Assembly: GCF_042453785.1 (NCBI RefSeq)
Contig: NC_091677.1
Coordinates: 27,777,501 to 27,841,500, forward strand
Length of the DNA stretch: 64,000 bases
Reading direction: 5' to 3'
Source: Malus domestica
Taxonomy: Eukaryota > Streptophyta > Magnoliopsida > Rosales > Rosaceae
Under the pieces are notes generated by a model, which was given only the letters and a program-made list of their open reading frames with translations, was not told where the DNA came from and ran no database searches. The number at the start of each line of letters is the position of its first letter. Within the stretch, counting starts at the first letter, position 1. This document shows, piece by piece, positions 10,603-20,890 of this stretch. The position numbers were made by a program, and so were the translations under genes.

Positions 10603-13304
10603 CTAGACAGTGCAACAAAGCTTTGAATCAATAGAAGCCAAGCATATGCAAAACGCTTGGTAGCCTGTCAAAGGATATCTGCCAAAAAACAAAAACACAA
10701 GAATATATGATCAATGCAGAAGAATATACATATATTTCATACATATTACTTCAATATATATGGATCACCTTACCCTTTGATATATAGAACACACATAATT
10801 ACTGAGTTGCTGCTTATAATACCTGTAATCCATCACATACTTTGATTTTCCAACCCTTCCGAGCTGCAGAATTGCCTGCTTTCCGTTCTCCTAAAAACGC
10901 ATATATAAAAGTTAGCATTCCTTAGTAATTAACACAATGATTAAACACTGGTACTCTCATTATCATAAACAAAGGAAAAATTCGAGAGCCTTAATCGATG
11001 ATCATATTGTTTCTACGGACATAACAGAACATAAACACATGCGTGTTTCAGATGAGCTGATTAAGATTTCTGAGTCATGATCGTCCACGGCAATTAGTAA
11101 TTACCTCCAGTGTCAGTTGGAAATTCTTGACTGAACTTTGGATTCTAAGACCCGCTCTTCCCCTGTCTCTGAAATCTAGCTCATACTGCTTTGAAATCTG
11201 AATGATAACAGAAATCAGTTAATGGAGATTGAAACAACAAAAACAAGAAAAATTCCTACAGTGAGGTAATAGGCCTACTTTATTGTAATGGGGAACCCTT
11301 GAGGATAGCTGATGAACTTTGTCAAGCTTCCCTTCCCAGTCCTTTGGGAGTCCCTCAATGTGTTGTACCTGCAAGAGAGAACATGTACCGCAGAAGTTAA
11401 GAAGTTGACCGAAAAACTGGATTTCAGAATGCAATTCACGCATACTAGACACTCAGAAAAATAAGATAGTCACTAGAAGAACCTGATCTATACACATTAT
11501 CAATGTAAGTACGAATTAACCTAAGATATCTTAGAAACTGTTAAGATCACCTGCATTGTGTTCTTTAACTGCATGGATTGGTGCTTGGGTATACATGCCC
11601 TTATACGTCTGTAACTTCCTGTCCAGCTCGAGATTGTTGGCGTGAACCTGTAAAGACAAACAGCAACCATTACAAATTGAGGAAAGATTGCGGGCACGTG
11701 TGTGAGAGAGAGAGAGAGAGGGAGGCTTACGCTACAACGGCAAGTGATTTAGCCTCTTTGCTCAAGGAATTGGGACGACCACCCTGCAATAAAAACTGTA
11801 TTAGCAACCAAATGACATAAAATGTCCAAGGAAATCTGATTACGATTTCTACGAGTAATATATTTCTAACCTGATCCCATATGTGGTATTTTGAACCCAT
11901 GAGGTTAGCATTTACAATACCAATAAAACTATCATCCGAATGAGACAGTATTCCCTTCACATTCTGAGCAATTGTCAACTCAGATTTCCCATTCCGCCGC
12001 TTATGGTGAGCAATAGCTAGTTTCCGGTCCTGCCTTCCCTTGCCTTCCTGCAACATATCAATACCAAACCAAAGGGAGGTTAACACATTGTACCTCTAAA
12101 ATATTAATGTTGATCAGTACTTTTCAACTTATAACAACAAACATGAAGCTTTAAACCACTGCTACAGAAACAGCAATAGAGCAGGGCTCGCAGGTCATGG
12201 ATGACGCCGTGAAGATTATTTTAGAACTTGGAATCGAACTAACAACGCAAATTTGATTCATATGTCAAAAAGAAACTCAGGTAAATTTGTTTCGCAATGT
12301 TGGGAATCTCGGGATATAACAGTATTCTAACATATCTTATACTCTATAAATACAGGAATGACTGACTGGCATTACCCCAGCAGAAGAGTTGTACCACACA
12401 AGTATGGTATTGGCTAAATCGAACATGACATAAGCTATTCAAACTTCAAGGTAGAGGCATCTTTCTTACATTGGTATAAAGAGAATAGAGAGTACCCCCA
12501 TCTATTGCTTCCGGGGTTGCTTCCTTCACTATCACACATGTGCATCTTCCCACATCCATTGGCAATGGCCTGCAAAGCAATGACCTAAAAATACCCACCA
12601 AATAAATTACAAGTTTAGTAAATATCTTTTTAAAAGAAACAAAAATCTCATATTTTTAGCAAAAGCAATTTCCTTTTTATACAAGCGAGACTGGGGGAGG
12701 GGTGTTTCGAATCAGGGACCTCGGATGCGAGGCAGAATGCTCTTAATAAATTGATCTACAAGTCCCTTGGTTAGCATAAGCACATTGAGCAGAGAACTCA
12801 CTTGTTAGGCAGTGTAGACCAAGAGGAGGCAGGGGCAGCCTCAGAGTCGGAGTAGTCCCAGATGTTCAAAGAGCTCGAGTTGTCGGACCCATTACTGGGC
12901 GGGTCCCGCATTGTGGACCCACCGAAGAGTGCCTTCTCCTGCTCGTTCGCCTGCATACAGAACTGAAGCGAGGAGGGCTTCAGGGCCCTGCAGCCAGTGG
13001 ACAGAGACTTCAAGTTCCTCTGCTTCAATGGCTGCATCGCAAAAGAGGAAGACCCATGTTCATGTGCGACCAAATTCTCCTTGTCGCTGTCGGGCACGGC
13101 CTTCTGTGGCTTCTTGGGCATTGCGTTCTCTTTGTTGACGTTTAAGGCTGATGGGTTCGGCTCCGAATTGTCCATCTTGGAGATGAAGGCGATGCCTTGG
13201 CTGTGGCTGCGGCTGTGTTTCTGGTATGTGAGGGGATCGACATAGAGAGAGCTGTATGAGGATTGCTGTAGAATTGATGTGGTTTTCTTGCAACCAGCCA
13301 TCAT
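10603..13304 (-). CDS. TLP8: Tubby-like protein without F-box (TLP8-like), 9 exons
   Basis: Exons read on the minus strand: 13304-12802, 12584-12470, 12047-11871, 11783-11731, 11647-11551, 11368-11279, 11197-11105, 10890-10823, 10678-10603. All introns are GT-AG, the frames join without error and the total is 423 residues. Residues 1 to about 170 are Ser- and Asn-rich, apparently disordered, with no F-box. The rest is a Tubby C-terminal domain: RCTCVIVKE, then DDSFIGIVNANLMGSKYHIWDQ, then VKNFQL (signature 1 region), ILQLGRVGKSKYVMDYR, and the end YPLTGYQAFCICLASIDSKLCCTV. Tubby domains bind phosphoinositides at membranes; most plant members also carry an F-box, and Arabidopsis TLP8 is the member without it. 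The gene looks intact. A SINE lies in intron 1. Exon 2 has two usable acceptors 15 bases apart (12584 or 12569). The start is the first of two adjacent ATGs. Confidence 0.9.
12668..12770 (-). mobile_element. Short tRNA-derived SINE in intron 1 of the TLP8-like gene
   Basis: On the minus strand the order is a box-A-like segment (GTAGATCAATTTATTAAG), then a box-B-like segment (CTGATTCGAAACA), then the A-rich end seen as T-rich sequence at 12669-12680. It is flanked by TTAGCAAAAGCA (12656-12667) and TTAGCATAAGCA (12771-12782), a 12-bp duplication with one mismatch. Confidence 0.7.
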
Positions 13305-13306
13305 TG

Positions 13307-13309
<3 letters not shown>

Positions 13310-13340
<31 letters not shown>
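13310..13340. repeat. (AG)n tract in the 5' UTR of the TLP8-like gene
   Basis: About 15 AG units lie six bases upstream of the start codon of the minus-strand Tubby-like gene. In the transcript sense this is a CT-rich leader, as is common in plant 5' UTRs and core promoters. It is a likely length-variable marker. The 13341-14001 interval beyond it is promoter and intergenic sequence with a T-run near 13400, and I see no further gene in it. Confidence 0.65.
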
Positions 13341-13343
<3 letters not shown>

Positions 13344-14001
13344 ATGTTTATGGAGAGAATTTGAATCTTCACTTGAATGAACAAGTACAAAAAGCTGGTT
13401 TTTTTTTTTTTTTTTCCTGGATAGCAGTAGGTGAGTTACTATGTTAGTGTGTACAGTAACAGATGTCTCAAAATTTATTCATACAAGATCCACCTCTGTT
13501 CTGCTACGTCAGCATAATGGTGGGGTCCCACACATTGTAGGGGTGGGGCTCTCTCTGGTGGGGTCAAAGATGTTTGAATTTGAATAAGCATCGGAAAGCG
13601 CGGGATTTTGTGTTTTGCTTCTAGAGAAAGGGAGTAGAGAACAATGGTGTTGGAAATTAAGTAGACAAATCCATTGTGATGCGTTATATGGACAAAAACT
13701 AGTTTTAATGGTATAGGCAATTGAGTTTGTAAATTTTGCCCACTCTTTCAAAGCAATTTCACCTCATTAAGACAATAATTTTCTAACCATTCACATTCAG
13801 TTAAATTACATGTTACAAGTGAATCAAGCCTATATAACCTGCTCCTCCTCTCCTTATTTTCAAGCTTTGTTGCTTGCCAAAATTGGCGAAAATGAGGAAA
13901 ATATCAGAATACAGTTTTTCGTGAATGGCTTTAACTGGACTTTTTTCTTTACTTTTCATTTGAAAATTTTAATTTGGATTTTTGCTTCTTGGTTTGCTTG
14001 A

Positions 14002-15623
14002 CCCAATGGACCTGACAATCTGGCAGATTTGGTTTTTTTTCCAGAATGGAATGCTGGAACCATGGTTTGGAAGTAAAGGTCTTGGTGATGCTGACCAAGT
14101 CCTAGCATATTTTGCTGTCTCCAAGCTTGGAGAACCTCCTGTTGATGGAAAGACTGATACCAATCCTGAAGGACTGACTGCATCATATGGGAAGTGGGCA
14201 TCGACGGTAGCTGATAGATTACATGCTGGAGGCCTCACTTGCAAGGTGAAAGAAAAATATCTCCAAAGCAATTTGCACTAATTTGGAATTGGTTTTTCTG
14301 TTGCGTTACTCTTTTACTAATGAAGGAAAACATAAAGCAGGTTCTCAACAAGGAAAAATTTCAGAAGCAGATGTTAGAGAAGTTGATCTGGATTTCAGCA
14401 TTCATGCTTGTTGGAGCTCGTCATCCAGGAACAACTATAGGTGGTGTAGAGAAAGAATACCGCTCTGAGGTAATCTTTCTTTACGTTTAACATTTCTTTT
14501 AGAGTTGAAAGAAGAGAAAATAAATGTAATTCTGCCTTTGGCATGTTGATGGTGGAGTAGGATCTTTATCCAAAACAATTTCTACTTCATGATTAGGTTG
14601 GGTTTAGGGTTTAGCAATTCTAAGGTTACTTACTTTTGCATGTATTTTTCCTTCATCATGATCCATGACTTCGTAGTTTTTATTTATTTATGTCTTTTTT
14701 CTGGGAAGCATATGACTTTCTAGTAAAAACAACACACAGGTTTTAACAGTAGAAACCGACATTGCTAATATCTCATTTATGTCATTATTTTCGTGACTTG
14801 TTTAACAAACCTCAGAGGTTTTGTTCCATTAACATGGTTTTGTTACAGAATGCTGAAGGTTACTAGTTATGGGCGAGACCTAGTAGTATTATTGGGAAAT
14901 ATAAAGTTAGGTTGGTGTTGAAGTGCATTTATTTTAAAGAGAATGAACCAACTTGGGTGATTAAAAGTAAATTCTATCTGGGGTGTGTGGTGCTATCTGG
15001 TTTTTCTTGGCTTACATCCAGCTCTCTGAGTTGGGTTCGCCATGCTAAATATCATGGCCAAATGCTTGCATAAGAATGGACATCTCTCATTTCATTGACA
15101 AAGAAATATCATGATGTGGAACCAATTTTAGATGAGCAAGGTATGGAGTCCATACAAAAAGTTTGAAGTTAGGGAGGAAAGGTTGGCTCATCATATTATG
15201 TGTTGAGAAAGGGAACCGGTAAAAACTTGACCAATATCTATCCTTTCAGGTGTCTAGTCTCATTGCAGAGCTTGCCTCTGCAGCAGCTGCAGAGAAGGGG
15301 TTGGTATTTGAAGAAGCCATGGAGCACAGATTATGTGCATACTCACGCACGGTTGCACACTTTCCTACCGCAGTTAAAGAGGTTAGAGATGCATGCAAAG
15401 CATAGATATATGTTTTGCAAGCATGTATATATATATATATATATCATATATGCGTATGACTCGATGAGTTTAATTTGTATTCACTGTGACGATTGCCTTT
15501 TGCTTGCAGTTTAAATGGAGAAACGGTTGGTTATATTCTCTATCTGAAAAGGCAATTGCCGAAGGAAAGCCTGATCCCTGTCCGCTACATACGACATGGC
15601 TCAAAGATTTGAAAGTTGTCTAG
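14002..15623 (+). pseudogene. 3' part of an oxidoreductase-like gene, 4 exons, 5' end missing
   Basis: Exons end or start at clean splice sites: up to 14245, 14341-14469, 15250-15381, 15510-15623 (stop TAG). All four keep one frame. Motifs include QNGMLEPWFGSKGLG, FAVSKLGEPPVDGKTD, EKLIWISAFMLVGARHPG, GGVEKEYRSE, VAHFPTAVKEFKWRNGW and a C-terminal LHTTWLKDLKVV. I recognise a conserved plant protein usually described as having a Rossmann and 6-phosphogluconate-dehydrogenase-like C-terminal fold, but the activity is unknown. Just before NGMLEPW there is one extra T in a T-run compared with the expected frame, and the N-terminal coding exons are not found upstream in the window. I call it a truncated copy. 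Its 3' flank is split by the large hAT insertion that begins at 15648. An intron holds a (TA)n run near 15427-15444. Confidence 0.75.
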
Positions 15624-15662
15624 GAAAGCTTGCTTCTCTTCCATAGCCAAGGTTCTAAAAAA

Positions 15663-15735
15663 CGCTAGGCGCTAGTCGGGCGGTGGGCTAGCGCCTAGCG
15701 CCTAGCGCCTAGGTGGCTAGGCGGCCTAGGCGGAT
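15663..15735. repeat. Subterminal GCGCCTAG repeats of the hAT
   Basis: Directly inside the left terminal repeat, CGCTAG, GCGCCTAGCGCCTAG and GGCCTAGG words recur many times, in both orientations. The right end (about 33985-34095) has matching CGCCTAGG, GCCTAG and GCGCC words. Such subterminal arrays are the usual transposase-binding sites in hAT elements. Confidence 0.75.
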
Positions 15736-16165
15736 TTAGGTAAATTTTTGGTATATCCTGTGAATAAGTGCATATTGACACTTACAAAACATGTAGAAAA
15801 TGTACAAAAGAAATATTTCTTTCAACAAATGAAGTAATAATCATATGGTATACTTGAGAACAAGGCAGTGCTTGCAACCACTCGAAATGAAATGTGATTT
15901 CCAATCTTATGTCCAATGAATGAGCATTCTCAAAATTAGACACTGCTTGTAACTTGTAAGTATGGAAGACTAGAACTATGGAAAGATTCAAGCCCAACAT
16001 TACTAAGTCAAATGTACAAATGTTGCACAAACATTTCACATAATAGAATTAACATCAGTGAGTACGAATGATGGGCATACATTTCATAGAATTAACAACG
16101 AGTCAAATGTTCGAATGCTACACATGCAGACACTGACATAAAAGAAAATTGAGCTACGAAAGTTG

Positions 16166-16273
16166 CTAGGCATCAAACTCTTCTTCACCATATCCCTCCA
16201 AGACTCTCTCCGTGTCGGACTCGAACTCAATTTCTTCATCATCTCCTTCTTCTTCCGTGTCCTCATCCGATAT

Positions 16274-16310
<37 letters not shown>

Positions 16311-16962
16311 ATAGAACTCCCCCTAGGCTCTAGGGAACTACCTACCTCCGATGTCTCTCCAATTCCCAAGCCAAGCTCAAGCTCTTCATCACCACCCTCC
16401 ACAATCCATCCTTGAGCCATACTAGCTTCACTTGCAAGCAATATGTCCACCTTCTTCTCCTTCTCTCTTTTCTTCTTGTTCATAATCCTTGCATTAAATT
16501 AGACATAGACTAAATTATTTAACCTTGTTGTATCTAGTCTATTCCTTTTCTTTGTATGTATACCTTCAAAAGAACTCCAATTTCTTTCACAACCGGATGA
16601 ACTTGTAGTCAATGAGAGTATCTTTATAGCCATCCTTTGCAAATTAGGCACACCATTTCCATAATTATACCACCATGCAACTAATGAAGAAAAAAAACAC
16701 ACAATTAGTAATGAAAAATAAGTAGTAAACTCAAATTTAATAAATAAAATATAAGCATATGTGAATATTCATACCCGGATTATAGTTTTCATCATTCTCA
16801 GCGCATCCAAGTTCGGCCAAATGTTTTCCAAATCCACCTTCTTTTACTCTATACTTATGCATCTCAACATTTATCACTTAGTTTTGAACCTCATAGTTAT
16901 CGGGGAAGAACTTCTCAACACAAGTAAAGATCCCCTCCATGACAATTGGATCATGTTGTATG
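16166..16962 (-). pseudogene. hAT transposase, C-terminal half
   Basis: Read leftward from 16957: a DPIVMEGIF.. block with FFPDNYEV and one in-frame TAA stop, then LAELGCAENDENYNP, an apparent gap or intron, then AWWYNYGNGVPNLQRMAIKILSLTTSSSGCERNWSSFEGIHTKKRNRL, which is the hATC dimerisation region with the conserved Trp and Ser-Gly-Cys-Glu-Arg-Asn-Trp. It ends in a very acidic tail (16483-16166: EDTEEEGDDEEIEFE). This is the piece cut from the N-terminal half by the Tat insertion. The last five bases (16958-16962, GTATG) are one copy of the Tat target duplication. Confidence 0.88.
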
Positions 16963-17614
16963 TGTAAACACGGGAATTCCTGCGATAAACGAGACAAGAA
17001 CACGTGTACAAAATAATATTTGTATTAATGATTTAGGGGTTACAATCTCTTCTACAAATTTATCCTCTGATTCTATCTTTGAAACGTGTGGATGTAGTGT
17101 TGTTGATCCAAGGGCCGTCGAGGCTTGATATTGGACGAACAGTTGATGAATGATGAACACCTTCTTCAAGGGGCCGTCGGGGCTTGATCTTGAATTGGTA
17201 GAAGTTGATCCAAGGAGGCGTTAGGGCTTGATCTTGGAGGAGGATTTCACGAAGAACGAAGAGGGTTTTCTTGATCCTTCGGGATTTGCTTGAGAGCTTC
17301 AGAGTTTCGAGGCTTCAAGGCTTTGGTGTGGTGTGAATTCTCTTCCAATTTGGGAGTAGAGAAAGTGTATGTCAAAATCCTCTCTTGATTCTTTGATGGA
17401 GGAGCCTATTTATAGGCTTTGGGAATGAACTACCACCATCCATTTGTTTTGGTGGATGTTGTAGGTGAATTTTGGTGGATGTTGTAGGTGAAGTGAATGA
17501 AGGTTGTAATTTTAACACAATGGTCAACATTTATTTCACTAAAATTTCAATGTTTACAAATGTAATCTTAATGCAATGGCTAACATATATGCCACCGAAA
17601 TTTCAATGTCTACA
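16963..17614 (-). repeat. 3' LTR of the Tat element
   Basis: 652 bp, from TGTAAACACGG to TTTCAATGTCTACA on the plus strand. It differs from the other LTR at four positions that I can see (one near 17134, two near 17277-17282, one near 17325). It holds the palindromic TATA region CCTATTTATAGG (17405-17416) and three copies of a GGCTTGATCTTG-type motif. Confidence 0.95.
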
Positions 17615-17627
17615 AATGCCCCCACTT
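17615..17627 (-). other. Polypurine tract of the Tat element
   Basis: On the minus strand the bases directly before the 3' LTR read AAGTGGGGGCATT, a purine-rich primer for plus-strand synthesis in the expected place. Confidence 0.75.
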
Positions 17628-17689
17628 CAAGGCGCGTTGTATACATGTGCTTGTTACATGTAGAAGATGCGTTTTGAAGTCCCTTAATG

Positions 17690-18060
17690 CAGTTGTCGAT
17701 CCAAGGGCCGTTGAGGCTTAATCTTGAACTGGTCTGGGAGTTTCTTCAAGTGCCGTTAAGGCTTGTTCTTGAATTTTGTTTGGAATTTCTTCAAGGGCCG
17801 TTGAGGCTTGATCTTGGATGAAATTGGACCACAAGGAGCTTCGTGTAGTAGACGATCCTTGGCTTTGATAATGGATGAATTAGCACGTATTTTGTTGTGC
17901 TTGTTGATTTTCCACAGCTTTGATCTTGAACTAGGCTGGAGGAGTTTTCTGGTTTCCTCCAAAGGACTTTCCACAGACTTAATCTTGAACTGGATTTGAC
18001 TCAAGGGTGGTGGACACTTGATCTTGAGTCAGGGTCGTTGAGGCTTGATTTCGAACTTAA
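17690..18060. repeat. Dispersed GGGCCGTTGAGGCTTGATCTTG motif cluster
   Basis: The motif GGCCGT(C/T)G(A/G)GGCTTGATCTTG, with variants, occurs three times inside each LTR and again several times in this stretch beside the 3' LTR (for example near 17709, 17750, 17800 and 18026). Spacing is irregular, roughly 45 to 60 bases where they are close. Confidence 0.6.
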
Positions 18061-19173
18061 ACATGACCACGAGCAGTTTCAGGACATGCATGCTTTGAAA
18101 GATCAAGGAAGTTCGCAGCATTTTCATATGAACCCTGAGCAGTTTGGTCAACAGTATGATCTTCAAGATCGATGGGCTCTTCTTCCAGTTGGTGACTTGA
18201 TCTTTAAGGATTATCGAGGCTTTGCTCTTCGGTGACGGTGCCAGCGAAAGGTTGTTAAAGCTTCTCGAGCCTTTTGGTTAGAGCAACGGTGTCCAGCTTG
18301 GATCTTTACTTGAACTCCTCTGTCTGGATTATGTGGTCATGCAGGGAAGGCTTCGTGCTTCATGATTTGTTCCAGCTCGTTGTGTTGCATTCTTCTCTGC
18401 TTGTTTCTTTTGCATAGCTGAAGCGGTATGCAACCTTTTACCTTTAAATGGTTCTTCAGAGCACCACCTCTCAGCGACTCACTCATGCTTGGCAGCTTCA
18501 GTGCAAAGCGCCGATGTCAACAGATCCACACTCCTGAAGCGTTTGCTGAGGGAATTCGAGACATATCAGCAGTTGAAGATGAGCACTCGAGAGCAACGCT
18601 AGGTAAGTAACCAGGCAAAGGTTCCGGGCAATCAGTTCCTGGTCGGACATTTAATTTCAGGTTCCGACTGATTGCTTCCTTTCTCCTTGTTCAGCAGGCA
18701 AGAGCAAGGGCAAAGGAGAAGATGGGGGAAGAGCATGATATGAGATACCTTTGCTTTCGACCCCAGTGATATGAGATACTTTTGCTTTTGAAGAAGTAGC
18801 GGACGATCAGCACATGCATTCGTCGCGCTTGTCTCCATATGCTTCGATGCATCATCTTCATCTGCATCATCTTCACCTGCATCATCTGTTTTCCAGGCAG
18901 ACGTGGTAGACGAAGAGGAAGCATAAGATGTTGAAGATGGGTATTCGAGAGCACGGCTAGGTGAGCAATCAGGAAAGGTTCCAAGCAGTCGGTTCCTTAC
19001 CAGGAGCTTGAGTGGAGGTTCCGACATATTGCTTTCTTTATCCTTGTCTTCGCAGTGAAGAGGGAGGACAAAGAAAAGGATAGGGAGAAAGCATGTTATG
19101 AGATACTCTTGCTCTCAACCCCACTGATATGAGATACCTTTGCTCTAGTGTGGCTTGGTTGAAGAGGCGCTTC

Positions 19174-19345
19174 CAGGGAGGAAGAAAACTGAGTTTTGGT
19201 TGCAGATGCCTTCGGCAAGGAAGAGGGGTCAGGCTGGATGTGCTTTCAGGGAGGAAGAAAACTGAGTTTTGGTTGCAGATGCCTTCGGCAAGGAAGAGGG
19301 GTCAGGCTGGATGTGTTTTCAGGGAGGAAGAAAACTGAGTTTTGG
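19174..19345. repeat. 73-bp tandem repeat, about 2.4 copies
   Basis: The unit starts CAGGGAGGAAGAAAACTGAG at 19174, 19247 and 19320 and contains GGTTGCAGATGCCTTCGGCA. The first two copies are nearly identical, which points to a recent duplication. It lies in the Tat 3' region. Confidence 0.85.
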
Positions 19346-19750
19346 TATAGGATGGGGGTCGAATTATATGGTGAGCTCTCAACATCAAGTGGTAGGGCGA
19401 GCGTGGCCTTGTCACCCACGCTTGTCGGCAGAAGTGCGGTAGTTGGCGTAATGGACTTCACACGTTTTCAACTTTGTCAGTGATCTCTGACAAAGTTGCA
19501 CGTGATAGCCGAAAGCTGAGATTGTGTCTGAAAAGTGTCGACGGACTTTACGCAGGAAAAGCCGGGTTTTGAAATTCGGAGAGTGGTGTCTCTTCGATTT
19601 ATGAACGAATGGTTGTGCTGCCTCTCCTTTTAAAGAGGTGTCAATTGTATTCAACATGCACAATTTGAAGATTGCCTGCCCGTGAAAAATTATCTCTGCT
19701 GCTCTGAGATTTTACTTCCTCCAACCCTTTTCTTTTAGTATTTTTTGAAA

Positions 19751-20203
19751 ATGGCTTCCCCTTTTAACATTTGCTTAGATTTGAGTCTCAGCAGTGACAC
19801 AGGTGCACCGCGTCAGGGTAATGTATGGCGCCCGTCTTTTTTTTCTTCTAATGGCCCTCTTACAGTTGAAGACTCTGTGATGAGGGATGCAACCACGGCT
19901 ACGGTTGTAGTTAGAAACCTCATCACTCCTAAAGATAATAGGATACTTTCACGACGGTCTGATGAGTTAGCTGTTCAAGAGTCCCAGGCTCTCAGTGTCC
20001 AGTGTGCGAACTCTGTTTCCAACATGGGCCAGCGCTTACTTGCTCGAACTCGCCAGGTTGAATCATTGACAGCCGAGGTGGCGGCTCTTAGTCAAGAGAT
20101 TAGGCAGCTCAAGCGTGAGAATAGAGAGTTGCATGTGCTTGCAAATAGTTATTCGACGAGCATGAAGAGGAAGCTTGATCAGCTGATGGACTCCGAAGGT
20201 TGA
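19751..20203 (+). CDS. Antisense ORF in the Tat 3' region, coiled-coil protein
   Basis: 150 codons from ATG 19751 run on the strand opposite to gag-pol. Residues about 85 to 135 form a heptad-like coiled coil (VESLTAEVAALSQEIRQLKR then ENRELHVL), followed by YSTSMKRKLDQLMDSEG. In the same frame beyond the stop at 20201-20203 the sequence stays protein-like (IQSDHRKFVDVFQRHFLPSS, then Pro/Ser/Thr-rich words such as PPSTKAPSTEAS) to 20374, with only one more stop. The intact form was probably about 200 residues. Additional, sometimes antisense, ORFs are known in Tat elements; their function is unknown. A position about 1.9 kb inside the 3' LTR fits that. Confidence 0.6.
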   Translation: MASPFNICLDLSLSSDTGAPRQGNVWRPSFFSSNGPLTVEDSVMRDATTATVVVRNLITPKDNRILSRRSDELAVQESQALSVQCANSVSNMGQRLLARTRQVESLTAEVAALSQEIRQLKRENRELHVLANSYSTSMKRKLDQLMDSEG

Positions 20204-20744
20204 ATTCAAAGTGACCATCGGAAATTTGTAGATGTATTCCAGAGGCACTTTTTGCCTTCGTCATCTGGAATTTGACCAAGTATTGAGGCTCCGAATAAGC
20301 TATCTTCAGTGCCTCCCTCCTTTAGGGTTCCACCGAGTACCAAGGCTCCAAGTACTGAGGCTTCACACAAGTGACATTCGTGAAGGCTCTTTTTTTTTTT
20401 TTTTTTTTTTTTTTGTTTTGTTTTTTTTGTTTTTTTGTTTTTTTGTTTTTTTTGTGTAATTTCTCGGAGATATTAATGGACATGCCTTATTTTATTCAGT
20501 ATGTTGTGTTGAAACGCAAATAAAACGCATATCTGACTAAGATGTATTACTTCCCTATGCACCCACTTCCTTTTAGATGGTGAGTAGTGCACCCATTTCC
20601 TTTTAGATGGTGACTGGAAGCATCATTTTGTCATCACCACCCATTTCCTTTTCCATTATTGACTTGCTAATAGTAATACACACTCGTGAGTGGCTTGACG
20701 ATAGCACGGTTGGGTTTTTTTGGTGGCCTTCCTCACTGCACTGC

Positions 20745-20890
20745 GTTCTTCTCGCATGCGGACCATCTTTTCACTTGCACAGTCACCTTATTACATTCTT
20801 CACTGCATGCAGATTGCTTTTTACACAGTCACTGCATCGCATGCGGATCACTGTTTGCACAGTCACTGCACTACATGCAGACCAGTTTTA
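20745..20890. repeat. Short tandem repeat with CACAGTCACTGCA.. units
   Basis: About four imperfect copies of a 35 to 42-bp unit built from TTGCACAGTCACTGCA and CATGCGGATCA occur in a row. They lie in the Tat 3' region. Confidence 0.65.

Noticed and set aside
12911..13245. Plus-strand open frames opposite exon 1 of the TLP8-like gene
   Set aside because: They are antisense shadows of a GC-richer coding exon and have no features of their own.
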